A DNA stretch of 64,000 bases from JAZKJD01 sp040384585 (lineage in GTDB: Bacteria > Pseudomonadota > Gammaproteobacteria > Diplorickettsiales > Diplorickettsiaceae), in assembly GCA_040384585.1 (NCBI GenBank), contig JAZKJD010000015.1, positions 1-64,000 of the forward strand, written 5' to 3'. The notes under the pieces were generated by a model, which did not search any database, was not told where the DNA came from, and saw only the letters and a program-made list of their open reading frames with translations. Each line of letters starts with the position of its first letter. The stretch's first letter is position 1. Positions 26,045 to 34,794 of this stretch are shown one piece after another. The position numbers and the translations under genes were made by a program.

Positions 26045-26050
26045 TATAAT
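26045..26050 (+). promoter_or_regulatory. possible -10 element of acnB
   Basis: A perfect TATAAT lies 38 bases before the acnB start codon and about 44 bases after the end of a MITE-like insertion. The matching -35 (TTACCT, 26022-26027) is weak, so the promoter may depend on an activator or on sequence brought by the insertion. Confidence 0.4.
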
Positions 26051-26088
26051 AGCACTATTTATAAGAATAATAAGAAGAGGAGTTTATC

Positions 26089-28680
26089 GTGTCTTCTGCA
26101 ACTCAATTTTTAAAGGTCTATGGGCAACATGCGCAGCTACGTGCAAACGAGGGTATAGACCCATTGCCTTTGAGTGCTAAGCAGGTAGTAGAATTGCTTG
26201 AACCCCTTAAAAATCCATCGCTGGCTGAGGCCAATCAAGGCCCTTTTTTAGTTGAATTATTGAGCCAGCGCATAGCTCCTGGAGTCGACCCAGCTGCTTA
26301 CGTTAAAGCGGCTTTTCTTGCTGCTTTGGCTAAAGGCGAAGCGAAATCCCCTTTTATCGATCCTAAGCAGGCTGTTGAATTGCTGGGTACTATGTTGGGG
26401 GGTTACAACGTTCCTATTCTCATTGAGTTACTCGATCATGTCAGTTTGGCTGATACAGCAGCTAAACAGCTTTCGCATACCTTACTGATGTTTGATGCTT
26501 TCCACGACGTAATTGCAAAAGCGAAAACGCATAACCCATTTGCCAAACAGGTTATAGCCTCATGGGCAAATGCAGAGTGGTTTACTTCTAAATCTGAAGT
26601 TCCCCATAAAATAACAGCATCGGTATTTAAAGTATCAGGTGAGATTAATACGGATGACCTTTCGCCTGCGACTGATGCTTGGAGTCGACCCGATATTCCT
26701 TTACACAGCTTAGTTATGTTTCGTAATCGACTACCGGATGCCTTAAAAACGATTGCCAATTTGAAGACTAAGGGTTACTCCGTTGCATTTGTAGGCGATG
26801 TGGTAGGGACGGGTTCATCTCGTAAATCGGCTATTAATTCTTTATTATGGCATATTGGTGAGTCAATTCCGTTTGTGCCTAATAAACGCCGAGGGGGTAT
26901 CATTTTAGGTGGAAAAATTGCTCCGATTTTTCGTACCACGGCTGAAGATTCCGGCGCCTTTCCCATAGAAGTGGACGTAAGCAGATTAAATACAGGGGAT
27001 ATTATTCACATTTACCCTTATGAAGGTCGTATAACGGATGAAGAAGATCAAGAAATAGCGCAATTTGAATCTAATTTGTCGCTTATTGATGCGGTATGCT
27101 CAGGGGGTCGAATTCCTTTAATTATTGGTCGATCGTTGACGGACAAAGTGTGTGAAGCGATGGGCTATCCTTTTTCTCAGGCTTTTCATCGACCAGAAAT
27201 TACCCAAGAAAGTGCTAAGGGGTTTACTTTAGCGCAAAAAATGGTAGGTAAAGCTTGCGGGTTATCAGGTATCCGCCCTGGCACCTATTGTGAACCTAAA
27301 GTATCTGCAGTGGGTTCGCAAGATACCACGGGGCCTATGACACGTGATGAACTTAAAGAACTGGCTTGTTTAGGTTTTTCAGCAGACTTAGTCATGCAAA
27401 GTTTTTGCCACACTGCCGCTTACCCAAAAGCTGTCGATATTGAGACGCAACATAGTTTGCCGGACTTTTTTGCTTCCCGTGGTGGTATTGTGTTACGGCC
27501 GGGCGATGGAATTATCCATTCTTGGCTTAATCGAATGCTTTTACCCGATACCGTCGGTACAGGCGGCGATTCACATACCCGTTTTCCAATTGGCATTAGT
27601 TTTCCTGGTGGTTCAGGTGTTGTTGCTTTCGCAGCAGCGATGGGGGTGATGCCGCTAACGATGCCAGAATCGGTATTAGTAAGATTTACCGGCAGCATAC
27701 AGCCAGGGATTACCTTACGAGATTTAGTGAATGCAATCCCCTATGTTGCCCTACAGCGTGGATTATTAACTCTTGATAGTAAAAGTAAAAAAAATATATT
27801 TTCAGGACGCATATTGGAGATTGAAGGTTTAGCTGATCTTAAAATTGAACAGGCTTTTGAATTTGCGGATGCATCGGCAGAGCGTTCGGCAAATGGATGC
27901 ACGGTGCGGTTAAATAAAGAGCCGGTTATCGAATATTTAAATTCTAATATTTCTTTACTGAAATGGATGATAGCGAATGGTTATCAAGATGCGCGTAGTT
28001 TGCAAAGACGTATCGATGCGATGGAAAATTACTTAGTTAAGCCAGTTTTATTAGCACCTGATTTAGATGCAGAATACGCAGAGATTATTGAAGTTGATCT
28101 TAATCAAATCAAAGAACCTTTATTAGCATGTCCTAATGATCCCGATAATATTAAACCTTTATCTGAAGTTGCTAATACCAAAGTCGATGAGGTGTTTATA
28201 GGTTCATGTATGACTAACATAGGTCACTATCGTGCGGCAGGGAGTTTATTAAAAAACATTAACAGCCATTTACCGAGTATATTATGGATAGCACCGCCCA
28301 CGAAAATGGATGCGCATCAGTTGATGCAAGAAGGTTATTATGCAATTTATGGCGAAGTAGGTGCGCGTACAGAGATGCCCGGATGTTCTTTGTGTATGGG
28401 TAATCAAGCAAGGGTACAGAATGGTGCAACCGTTGTTTCAACCTCAACCCGAAACTTCCCTAATCGCATGGGAAAAGAGGCTAATGTTTTTTTAGCTTCT
28501 GCTGAACTATCTGCGATAACAGCGACTTTAGGCTATCTACCTAGCACAGAGCAATATAAGGAGAAAATACAGTTCATTAATACAATGGCTGGCGATTTAT
28601 ATCGATATTTAAATTTTGATCAAATGGCAGATTACCAGACTGTATCAAAAGAAGTTGATATCCTAACTGAGACTGCTTGA
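26089..28680 (+). CDS. acnB: aconitate hydratase B
   Basis: Interconverts citrate and isocitrate in the TCA cycle. The 863-residue protein matches AcnB, not AcnA: N-terminal HEAT-like domain, then the swivel domain (ISGEIN-type start at about residue 180, VGTGSSRKSAINSLLWH), then the catalytic domains. The 4Fe-4S ligands are in the segments with SFCHTAAYP, GSCMTNIGHYRAAGSLL and CSLCMGNQARV. The start is GTG with the strong ribosome-binding site AGAGGAG. It is a single-gene unit. A mobile element lies upstream. Confidence 0.97.
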   Translation: MSSATQFLKVYGQHAQLRANEGIDPLPLSAKQVVELLEPLKNPSLAEANQGPFLVELLSQRIAPGVDPAAYVKAAFLAALAKGEAKSPFIDPKQAVELLGTMLGGYNVPILIELLDHVSLADTAAKQLSHTLLMFDAFHDVIAKAKTHNPFAKQVIASWANAEWFTSKSEVPHKITASVFKVSGEINTDDLSPATDAWSRPDIPLHSLVMFRNRLPDALKTIANLKTKGYSVAFVGDVVGTGSSRKSAINSLLWHIGESIPFVPNKRRGGIILGGKIAPIFRTTAEDSGAFPIEVDVSRLNTGDIIHIYPYEGRITDEEDQEIAQFESNLSLIDAVCSGGRIPLIIGRSLTDKVCEAMGYPFSQAFHRPEITQESAKGFTLAQKMVGKACGLSGIRPGTYCEPKVSAVGSQDTTGPMTRDELKELACLGFSADLVMQSFCHTAAYPKAVDIETQHSLPDFFASRGGIVLRPGDGIIHSWLNRMLLPDTVGTGGDSHTRFPIGISFPGGSGVVAFAAAMGVMPLTMPESVLVRFTGSIQPGITLRDLVNAIPYVALQRGLLTLDSKSKKNIFSGRILEIEGLADLKIEQAFEFADASAERSANGCTVRLNKEPVIEYLNSNISLLKWMIANGYQDARSLQRRIDAMENYLVKPVLLAPDLDAEYAEIIEVDLNQIKEPLLACPNDPDNIKPLSEVANTKVDEVFIGSCMTNIGHYRAAGSLLKNINSHLPSILWIAPPTKMDAHQLMQEGYYAIYGEVGARTEMPGCSLCMGNQARVQNGATVVSTSTRNFPNRMGKEANVFLASAELSAITATLGYLPSTEQYKEKIQFINTMAGDLYRYLNFDQMADYQTVSKEVDILTETA

Positions 28681-28780
28681 TAAAAAACTTTGGCGTTCAG
28701 TGAGTGAGTTGAGTACTATTTTTTAATATTTATGGGCTAGGTTACGTTTTTCGTTATTTGGTATTCGATAACATTGTTGT

Positions 28781-29500
28781 TTATACTTTTAGATGCTTAA
28801 AAATTTTTTCTGGAATTAAGCGGATAATTAGCATAATTATTCGCCAGCTTTTAGGAATATATACGCTTTCTTTCCTCTTATCTAAAGCATTTATAATTTT
28901 TAAACCTGTTTTTTGTGGATTGGCAGCCAAAAACAGTGGATAGCTGGCTCCAAATGTCATTTTTGTATCAATTAATCCTAGTTTAATCGTTAATACATGA
29001 ACGTGATGGGGATGCAAGTAACTGCGTAAGCCTTGTAAATAGACTGTCAGTGCAGATTTACTTGCACCGTAGATGTAATTGGATTGACGCCCCCTATCAC
29101 CTGCTACAGAGCTAAGTCCAACGATAAAACCTTTTTTTTGCGAAGATAAATAATCAGCACAAAGTGCTAATATCGAAGCAGGGCCTGTAAAATTAGTTAC
29201 GATAATCTCAGCGGGGGAATATTTCTTATCAAGTAGCCCTATTGCCATTAATATCCCATCAATACTACCCATTGTGTCAAGTACTTTTTTGAAAAAAGAA
29301 GCATGAGATTCAAGTACTGCGACATCAAAAAAAGAATAATCAATTTGTGTTTTAAAACGTATATGCAGATCCTTTGCCAGACGTGCTAATTCGAATAAAT
29401 CGCGGCTAGCAAGAAAAAGCCGATAGCCTCGAGAGGCAAAAATTTCAGCGCAAGCCTTGGCTATAGAAGAAGTCGCACCTAAAATTAAAAGTGATTTCAT
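28781..29500 (-). CDS. short-chain dehydrogenase/reductase, DprE2-like
   Basis: A 239-residue SDR with the nucleotide motif ILGATSSIAKACAEIFASRG (residues 6-25), a catalytic serine in VGLSSVAGDRGRQS and the YGASKSA tyrosine/lysine pair. The pattern, including the start KSLLILGATSSIAKA and a C-terminal hydrophobic helix with basic residues, resembles the 2-reductase partner of DprE1 in decaprenylphosphoryl-arabinose synthesis. A DprE1-like oxidase is encoded about 14 kb away at 43258. That pairing is an inference; a general SDR function cannot be excluded. It converges with acnB. Confidence 0.75.
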   Translation of the reverse strand: MKSLLILGATSSIAKACAEIFASRGYRLFLASRDLFELARLAKDLHIRFKTQIDYSFFDVAVLESHASFFKKVLDTMGSIDGILMAIGLLDKKYSPAEIIVTNFTGPASILALCADYLSSQKKGFIVGLSSVAGDRGRQSNYIYGASKSALTVYLQGLRSYLHPHHVHVLTIKLGLIDTKMTFGASYPLFLAANPQKTGLKIINALDKRKESVYIPKSWRIIMLIIRLIPEKIFKHLKV

Positions 29501-29510
29501 AGAAAAATTT

Positions 29511-29606
29511 TATACTGCTCGTTATAGAAAATGCGAATTTTTTAAAAGCTAACTAGCAGTATAGCCGATCAGATGACAAGTGAAAGAAAAGTCTATGCGT
29601 AGTCAT
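29511..29606. repeat. dispersed palindromic repeat, TATACTGCT type, copy upstream of the SDR gene
   Basis: TATACTGCT (29511-29519) pairs with AGCAGTATA (29555-29563). It is followed by GCCGATCAGATGAC, which resembles the sequence after the same hairpin at 38316-38375 and in the 42860 copy. The repeat starts 10 bases upstream of the SDR start codon on its template side, so it lies in that gene's leader. Confidence 0.55.
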
Positions 29607-29637
29607 CAGGTTAGAGATAGAACCTAAAGAAGAAAAC

Positions 29638-29783
29638 TAGAGTGTGTTGACAATTGCACGATGATGGCGAAAAAGAGCCGCTTTTCTGCGTTTCGTTACT
29701 CACATACGCTGTGTATGCTCCGTTACGATACTCAAAAAGCAACTCTTTTTCCCTCATCCTAGCACAATTGTTAACACACCCTA
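29638..29783. repeat. 146-bp palindromic MITE-like element
   Basis: The left end TAGAGTGTGTTGACAATTGC pairs with the right end, which in reverse complement reads TTAGGGTGTGTTAACAATTG, and complementarity continues for about 45 bases each way (GGCGAAAAAGAG against GGGAAAAAGAG). Half a copy is present at 1-56. A small open frame through it is repeat-derived. It lies just downstream of the LysR gene. Confidence 0.75.
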
Positions 29784-29788
29784 ATTCT

Positions 29789-30661
29789 TTAGTCACATTT
29801 TTTTAAGAATTCCGATATAATTGTAGATTGATATTTTTCCTTATGAATTAAAATGTGAAATTCGCGTCTGAGATTTAAAAAAGGGGTTTTCAATTCTATT
29901 AATTTATTATTTTTCAGAGAGTCTTCGACTATGATTCTAGAAAGGCAACTGATTCCCAATCCTGCTTGGGTAGCCTGTTTAATAGCCTCTGTATCGTCTA
30001 ATTCTAAAAAAGGTTGTATTTTCCCTCCCATAGCTTCCTCGAGTTTTACGCGAGTTTGGGAAGAAGCTTCTCGAAGTAACCAGCGTGCATTAATGATGTC
30101 TGATAGAGTAAGCCTTCTTTTTTTGCTTAAGGGATATTTCGGAGAAGCTACAATAACTAATTCATCCTTTTTCCATAGGTAGGTATTAATTTTATCAAAA
30201 TAGCAATTCGCCTCTATTAGTGCTATATCAATATTAAAAGCAAGCAATTTAGTTAAAATAGCGTCAGTATTAGCAATTTCCAATTTTATTTGGATATTTT
30301 GGTAAAGATAAGAAAATTCAGAAATAAGTTGAGGTAATAAATAGTTACCAATTGTTTTGCTTGCACCGATAATCAACTGTCCTGACAAGTTGTCTTTTTT
30401 ATTTTCGCTCATCATATCTTTAAGTTCTTTAATCTGCGATATGATGGTAATTGCTTTTGGTAATAAAGACCGCCCTCTTTCATTTAAAAATAATTGTTTA
30501 CCATGTCTATCAAATATCGAACCTTCTAGTTGTTCTTCAAGTGTAGCAAGTGCCATACTACAGGCAGATTGAGAAAGATACATTTTCTTTGCTGCATAGC
30601 TGACGTTTCCAGACTTAGCAGTTTCGACAAAAACTTCGAGTTGTTTTAAAGTAACACGCAT
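29789..30661 (-). CDS. LysR-family transcriptional regulator
   Basis: A 290-residue LTTR. The N-terminal winged helix-turn-helix is clear: MRVTLKQLEVFVETAKSGNV, then AAKKMYLSQSACSMALATLE as the recognition region, and FDRHGKQLFLNERG. The C-terminal effector-binding domain includes LIIGASKTIGNYLLPQLI and IDIALIEANCYF. It resembles the CysB/CbbR-like branch, but the effector cannot be told. An exact 24-bp palindrome lies about 180 bases upstream and could be its own operator. The neighbouring genes do not indicate a regulon. Confidence 0.9.
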   Translation of the reverse strand: MRVTLKQLEVFVETAKSGNVSYAAKKMYLSQSACSMALATLEEQLEGSIFDRHGKQLFLNERGRSLLPKAITIISQIKELKDMMSENKKDNLSGQLIIGASKTIGNYLLPQLISEFSYLYQNIQIKLEIANTDAILTKLLAFNIDIALIEANCYFDKINTYLWKKDELVIVASPKYPLSKKRRLTLSDIINARWLLREASSQTRVKLEEAMGGKIQPFLELDDTEAIKQATQAGLGISCLSRIIVEDSLKNNKLIELKTPFLNLRREFHILIHKEKYQSTIISEFLKKCD

Positions 30662-30840
30662 ATTTTTTTAAATTTTTACACTTTACTCAGTAAATCTTAG
30701 TAAACATAAAACCATAATACCGTAATAATATCTCTATTACTATAATGATTGTAAAAATTTATCTACAAGATATAAATTATAATAGTGCTACATTTACTCA
30801 AGACTCAACCCACTTCGAATTATTTTGTGAAAGCTTTTTT

Positions 30841-30864
30841 AAATAATTATTGCAATAATTATTT
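30841..30864. promoter_or_regulatory. exact 24-bp AT-rich palindrome upstream of the LysR gene
   Basis: AAATAATTATTG followed by its exact reverse complement, centred on TTGCAA, 180 bases upstream of the LysR start. A perfect dyad of this length is well above background even in AT-rich DNA and could be an operator. The rest of 30662-31116 is AT-rich sequence and the MITE copy at 30929-31096. Confidence 0.4.
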
Positions 30865-30928
30865 AATCAATGTTATAAATTTATGCTAAAAAAATTAAAT
30901 TGCAATATTAAATAAGTGAGAATTAGAG

Positions 30929-31096
30929 CTCAGCACAGGACAAAAAATAGGTGAGGCGGGCCCCTGCCACTGGATGCACTTTTTTGCTGGCAGGACCTAT
31001 ACCTATGCCAGCCACCTCTTATCCTATGAAAATACAATATATTTTCTTTTATCAATGATTTAATTGTTATGTCCTATTTTTTTGTAGCGTACAGAG
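30929..31096. mobile_element. MITE-like element, hybrid ends
   Basis: The left end is exactly CTCAGCACAGGACAAAAA and the right end is the inverse of CTCTGTACGCTACAAAAA, so the copy carries one end of each subtype. The interior shares TTTTTGCTGGCAGGACCTAT with the 25801 copy. The flanks show no clear 9-bp duplication, consistent with recombination between two elements or with age. Confidence 0.7.
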
Positions 31097-31116
31097 AGAA
31101 ATAGGGTGTGCCGTCA

Positions 31117-32154
31117 TTAAGCTAAGAGAATGACCTTCAAAGCCCGCTCTTTGGCGGCATTTTCAAAGACGTCATATGCTTTTATGATATCGTTAAGATT
31201 AAATCGATGTGTGATTAACTGGTTAAGTTTTATTTTTCCTGAATGAATTATTTTTAATAGTACTGAAATTGTATTTGTGTTCACTAGGCCAGTCGAAATT
31301 GTGATATTATGAATCCATAGTTTTTCAATGTGTAATTCAACACTTTTTCCATGCACGCCAATGTTGGCGATGCGACCGCCGGGGGCAATGACTTGTTGAC
31401 ATATGTCGAAAGTTGCTGGAATGCCAACGGCCTCAATAGCGACATCAACACCGATGTGATCTGTCATTTCTAGTAGACGTTTGATAGGGTTTTCAGATTT
31501 TCCATTGATGGTATCACTTGCGCCCAACGTTTTTGCAACTTCAAGACGGTTAGCATCGTTATCAACCATGATGATGTGTGCGGGTGAATAGAGTTGGGCC
31601 GTCATTAATGCAGCTATACCCACTGGGCCTGCACCAACGATCGCAACCGTATCACCTGGGCTGACTTTCCCAGACAATACGCCGATTTCAAAACCGGTTG
31701 GAAAAATGTCGCTTAACATAACTAGCGCTTCTTCATCGGAATTTTTTGGTATCGGGTATAAGCTGTTATCGGCGTGAGGAATACGTGTATATTCTGCTTG
31801 CGTTCCATCGATTAAGTGTCCAAGAATCCAACCACCGTCAGTACAATGGGAATAGAGTTGACGCTTACAATTTACACACGCTCCGCATGAAGTTATACAT
31901 GAAATAAGTACATGATCGCCTAGTTTAAAGTTTCTTACACTCTCTCCCACCTCTTCGACTATACCAATTCCCTCATGCCCTAGTGTTCTTCCCTTTTTTA
32001 CTTCCGGAACATCTCCTTTTAGTATATGTAAATCGGTTCCACAAATCGTAGTATGAGTGATTCGAACAATGACATCAGTTGGCTTAATGATTTTGGGGGT
32101 TTCTTTTTCAGCCCATTGTTTATCGCCAGGGCCATTAAATATCAGTGCTTTCAT
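31117..32154 (-). CDS. zinc-dependent alcohol dehydrogenase family protein
   Basis: A 345-residue medium-chain dehydrogenase/reductase when started at the ATG at 32154, which has AGAGG upstream; an in-frame start 54 bases further out would add an unlikely tail. Catalytic zinc ligands are in TTICGTDLH (cysteine) and GHEGIGIVEEVG (histidine). The structural zinc loop has four cysteines (CGACVNC and YSHC). The NAD-binding motif is VAIVGAGPVGIAA. The GTDLHILKGDVPEVKKG region resembles class P/secondary alcohol or threonine-type dehydrogenases. The substrate is unknown. Confidence 0.88.
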   Translation of the reverse strand: MKALIFNGPGDKQWAEKETPKIIKPTDVIVRITHTTICGTDLHILKGDVPEVKKGRTLGHEGIGIVEEVGESVRNFKLGDHVLISCITSCGACVNCKRQLYSHCTDGGWILGHLIDGTQAEYTRIPHADNSLYPIPKNSDEEALVMLSDIFPTGFEIGVLSGKVSPGDTVAIVGAGPVGIAALMTAQLYSPAHIIMVDNDANRLEVAKTLGASDTINGKSENPIKRLLEMTDHIGVDVAIEAVGIPATFDICQQVIAPGGRIANIGVHGKSVELHIEKLWIHNITISTGLVNTNTISVLLKIIHSGKIKLNQLITHRFNLNDIIKAYDVFENAAKERALKVILLA

Positions 32155-32347
32155 CTTAATATACCTCTTAGTATGTAAAAACCACCACCACACATAGCAT
32201 AATATCATTGAAATTATGTATAGAATACCTTACTTTGGCAAGAGAGGTACCACAAAGTGTTTTCGTAACCTTGAAAATTACCGTTTAAGAGTTAAAGTTT
32301 TATGTGCTTAATTTGTCCACTTTAAGTGGGAAAGACCCTGATTTTAT

Positions 32348-32423
32348 TGGTGCTGGAACCAGGAGTCGAACCCGGGACCTACTGATTACAAATCAGTTGC
32401 TCTACCAACTGAGCTATTCCAGC
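32348..32423 (-). tRNA. tRNA-Thr(TGT)
   Basis: Read on the minus strand it folds as a complete cloverleaf: acceptor GCTGGAA pairing with TTCCAGC, D-arm with AGCTCAGTTGGTAGAGC, anticodon stem ACTGA/TCAGT around TTTGTAA (anticodon TGT, threonine), T-arm with GGTTCGA. The discriminator base is A and the 3' CCA is encoded (32348-32350 on the plus strand read TGG). Length is 76 with CCA. Confidence 0.95.
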
Positions 32424-32465
32424 AGCGAACAAGAAAGCACCGGATTGTAGTCAATTTGAGAGTGA

Positions 32466-33455
32466 TTAGCAATTTTCAGTACCAGGCTTTAGGTTGATAC
32501 GAATTTCTCCGCTATGGAAACAATATATTTTTCCCTTGATTTCAACACGAAGTTGGCTATAAGCGTTAATTCCTCGAGCAACTCCTTCCAGTGTATCTAC
32601 CTTTGATGTTTGTATGTAGATGGATTTATCTCTTAGGCTATCTAGCTTTTTCCATTCTTCTAAAAATGGTGAAAAGCCTGTAACTTGAAATTTAGAGAGT
32701 GTTATCAATGAGTTTTTTAATAAAAGGCCTGCGAACCGATTTCGTTGTATAGGAAGCTTTTGAATTGAGTAAATATCCGTAACAGCTTGATCAATGGCGT
32801 TGGGATTGTTGCTTGGCTTATAAAGATTTAACCCTATACCGATGACAACAGTAGAAAGCGACTTAGACATTCGTGTTTCGATTAAAATGCCAGCCAATTT
32901 TTTCCCTTGATAAACAACATCATTGGGCCATTTAAGTTTAATTCCATTTAACCCATATTCCTCAAGTGTTTGTACAATTGCTAATCCCATAACAAGACTC
33001 AAACCCATTAATTTGTTAGGATCATTAGGTAAATACCATAAGATGGATAAGGCAATATTTTTTCCAATATTTGATATCCACGGTCGATTAAATTGGCCTC
33101 GCCCGCTAGTCTGCTGTTCAGCAAATACAACATATTTTTTGGAATCTGCTGTTTTTTCTAAGAGATAGTTATTTGTGGAATCGATAGAGCTTAGGATTTC
33201 TAAATGATTAAGTAATTGATTGGCATTGCCTAGTTCATTAAAAATCAGTTTTTCGTTGAGTAATTCAAGTCCTCCTGGAATGCGATAGCCTTTTTTATCG
33301 AGTTCTAAATCAATGCTTGTATCAAAAAGTCGTTGTAGTGTTTCAGGAACGATACTGAATGGTATACCTAAAAAATGACTAATTTCTTTTTGTGAATGAA
33401 TTTGGCCATCAGCAAGCAATTTTAGTGTAGATTTAAAAAGAGGCATATTCAGCAA
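32466..33455 (-). CDS. birA: bifunctional biotin ligase / biotin operon repressor BirA
   Basis: Attaches biotin to carboxylase carrier domains and represses biotin genes when charged. The 329-residue protein has an N-terminal winged helix (LKLLADGQIHSQKEISHFL), a ligase domain with the biotinyl-AMP loop GRGQFNRPW and the KWPNDVVYQGKKLAGILIE motif, and a small C-terminal SH3-like domain. The start could be the ATG at 33455 or an in-frame ATG at 33446. It sits next to tRNA-Thr on the same strand. It is intact. Confidence 0.95.
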   Translation of the reverse strand: MLNMPLFKSTLKLLADGQIHSQKEISHFLGIPFSIVPETLQRLFDTSIDLELDKKGYRIPGGLELLNEKLIFNELGNANQLLNHLEILSSIDSTNNYLLEKTADSKKYVVFAEQQTSGRGQFNRPWISNIGKNIALSILWYLPNDPNKLMGLSLVMGLAIVQTLEEYGLNGIKLKWPNDVVYQGKKLAGILIETRMSKSLSTVVIGIGLNLYKPSNNPNAIDQAVTDIYSIQKLPIQRNRFAGLLLKNSLITLSKFQVTGFSPFLEEWKKLDSLRDKSIYIQTSKVDTLEGVARGINAYSQLRVEIKGKIYCFHSGEIRINLKPGTENC

Positions 33456-33469
33456 TAATATTTATACCA

Positions 33470-33733
33470 TCCGCCTTTCAAGATGCGGTGTTGTTGCACA
33501 TAGTAACTCATATGATCATGTATTTCGTAGCCACTTCGCTCGTTCGTCCACGTGCGCCTAACCACCTCTTGAAATCCTTGGAGTATATCCGATTATATGA
33601 TGGCGAAAGCAAAACTTACGCGTCGTCATCCAAGGGGAGCCGTTAGATCGCGATTCTTCCCTTGAAAATCCCCATTGCGAAAAGAAAATACTTGAAGTTG
33701 TGAACTCGTGACTTCAAGTACAATAGGTTTTTA
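33470..33733. repeat. dispersed palindromic repeat of the TTGAAAATCCCCAT type, copy upstream of birA
   Basis: Shares with 38316-38477 and 42860-43048 a core of AAGGGGAG, then CCCTTGAAAATCCCCATTGC, then a terminal TACTTGAAGTTG / CAAGTACAATAGG-type hairpin. It fills the birA-to-Kdo-hydroxylase gap. No gene is seen. Confidence 0.6.
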
Positions 33734-33735
33734 AT

Positions 33736-34629
33736 TTAAATTAAAGGGTTACCTAATAGATTTTCTAAGATATGTAATGGTGCTGTTTCGGGATTTTGCA
33801 TAGTAGTTACGGGTAATAAAAATGTTTGTTCAAGTATATATTGACCTGATATGGCAGCGTGGGAAACCGCATCAGTAGAAACAATCCAGCTACTTCCAGA
33901 AGGGAAGCAGATTTCCGTATACTTTACCTGTTTTTGATAATCAATGTTGAGTTTCATCCGATTATGGATTTGCAGCATGATATGGTCATAATGGGTACGC
34001 ATACTTTTGGTGATTCCTGCCCAATATAAAAATTTAGCGCTACCAGGCATTGGTTTTGAAATCTTTGGTAAAAAGCGATTTGCTACATCGACAAAAGTTT
34101 CGCCAATACGCCAAACTCGATTTTGTCCATAAGGATTAATATTACAGAATAAGCGTAAGATACGTTTTCCTTGGTTTGGATTAGCAGGAAAGGCATCAAT
34201 GTGTAATCGACTATCATCTTTGCGTGCAGAGCTTTTTCGATTCTTAATTTGTACTGGCCGATAGCTAGTACGTCCCGTAATGAGCGTATTTTCATAGTGA
34301 GGGAATAGAGATATCATAAAAGTTTTTGCTTGTTGTGAGAAGCGAGCCAACATTGATTTTAACTGCATTTTATGTTTTTTATCGCCTTGTAGTCCTCTTA
34401 AACTATTCATATTAGCATTGAAACTGATATTTTTAGTTTTTTTATCTACGCAGTATGGGATAAATAAAGATTGTTCTTCTGGGTATAATCTAAAGCTTAA
34501 TTGTGGGAAAAAAATAATTTTTCCGGATTCCAAATCAATCAAAGCAGATTTTTGTTCCCTCTCTTTAAATCTATTATTCCAATCATCAACGGTGTAGGTA
34601 GATAAAATATCCATATATAATAAATCCAT
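33736..34629 (-). CDS. kdoO: Kdo hydroxylase-like protein (Fe(II)/2-oxoglutarate dependent)
   Basis: A 297-residue protein with the block RLHIDAFPANPNQGKRILRL, including the HxD iron-binding motif, followed by LFCNINPYGQNRVWRIGE. This is the pattern of the KdoO family, which hydroxylates the Kdo sugar of lipopolysaccharide at C3 on the cytosolic side of the inner membrane. There is no signal peptide. The start may be the ATG at 34629 or the ATG five codons later. It stands alone, but LPS genes occur elsewhere in the window. The family call is good; the exact sugar substrate is inferred. Confidence 0.8.
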   Translation of the reverse strand: MDLLYMDILSTYTVDDWNNRFKEREQKSALIDLESGKIIFFPQLSFRLYPEEQSLFIPYCVDKKTKNISFNANMNSLRGLQGDKKHKMQLKSMLARFSQQAKTFMISLFPHYENTLITGRTSYRPVQIKNRKSSARKDDSRLHIDAFPANPNQGKRILRLFCNINPYGQNRVWRIGETFVDVANRFLPKISKPMPGSAKFLYWAGITKSMRTHYDHIMLQIHNRMKLNIDYQKQVKYTEICFPSGSSWIVSTDAVSHAAISGQYILEQTFLLPVTTMQNPETAPLHILENLLGNPLI

Positions 34630-34794
34630 ATGAAAACAACTTATTGTATATTTTTTTCTGTTTTTTTTCTAGGAAGAAATTTTGTGTCAGAAGTGAAATT
34701 GTAATAAAGATACGTGTTTATTGCCTAGATGTGAATTCGAAAAGTTCGTATCTTCAAGGACTTTCTTTCAAAAATAAATTTAGAGTTTTCTATC

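Noticed and set aside
29611..29796. 61-codon open frame on the minus strand
   Set aside because: It overlaps the palindromic element at 29638-29783 and has no independent support.
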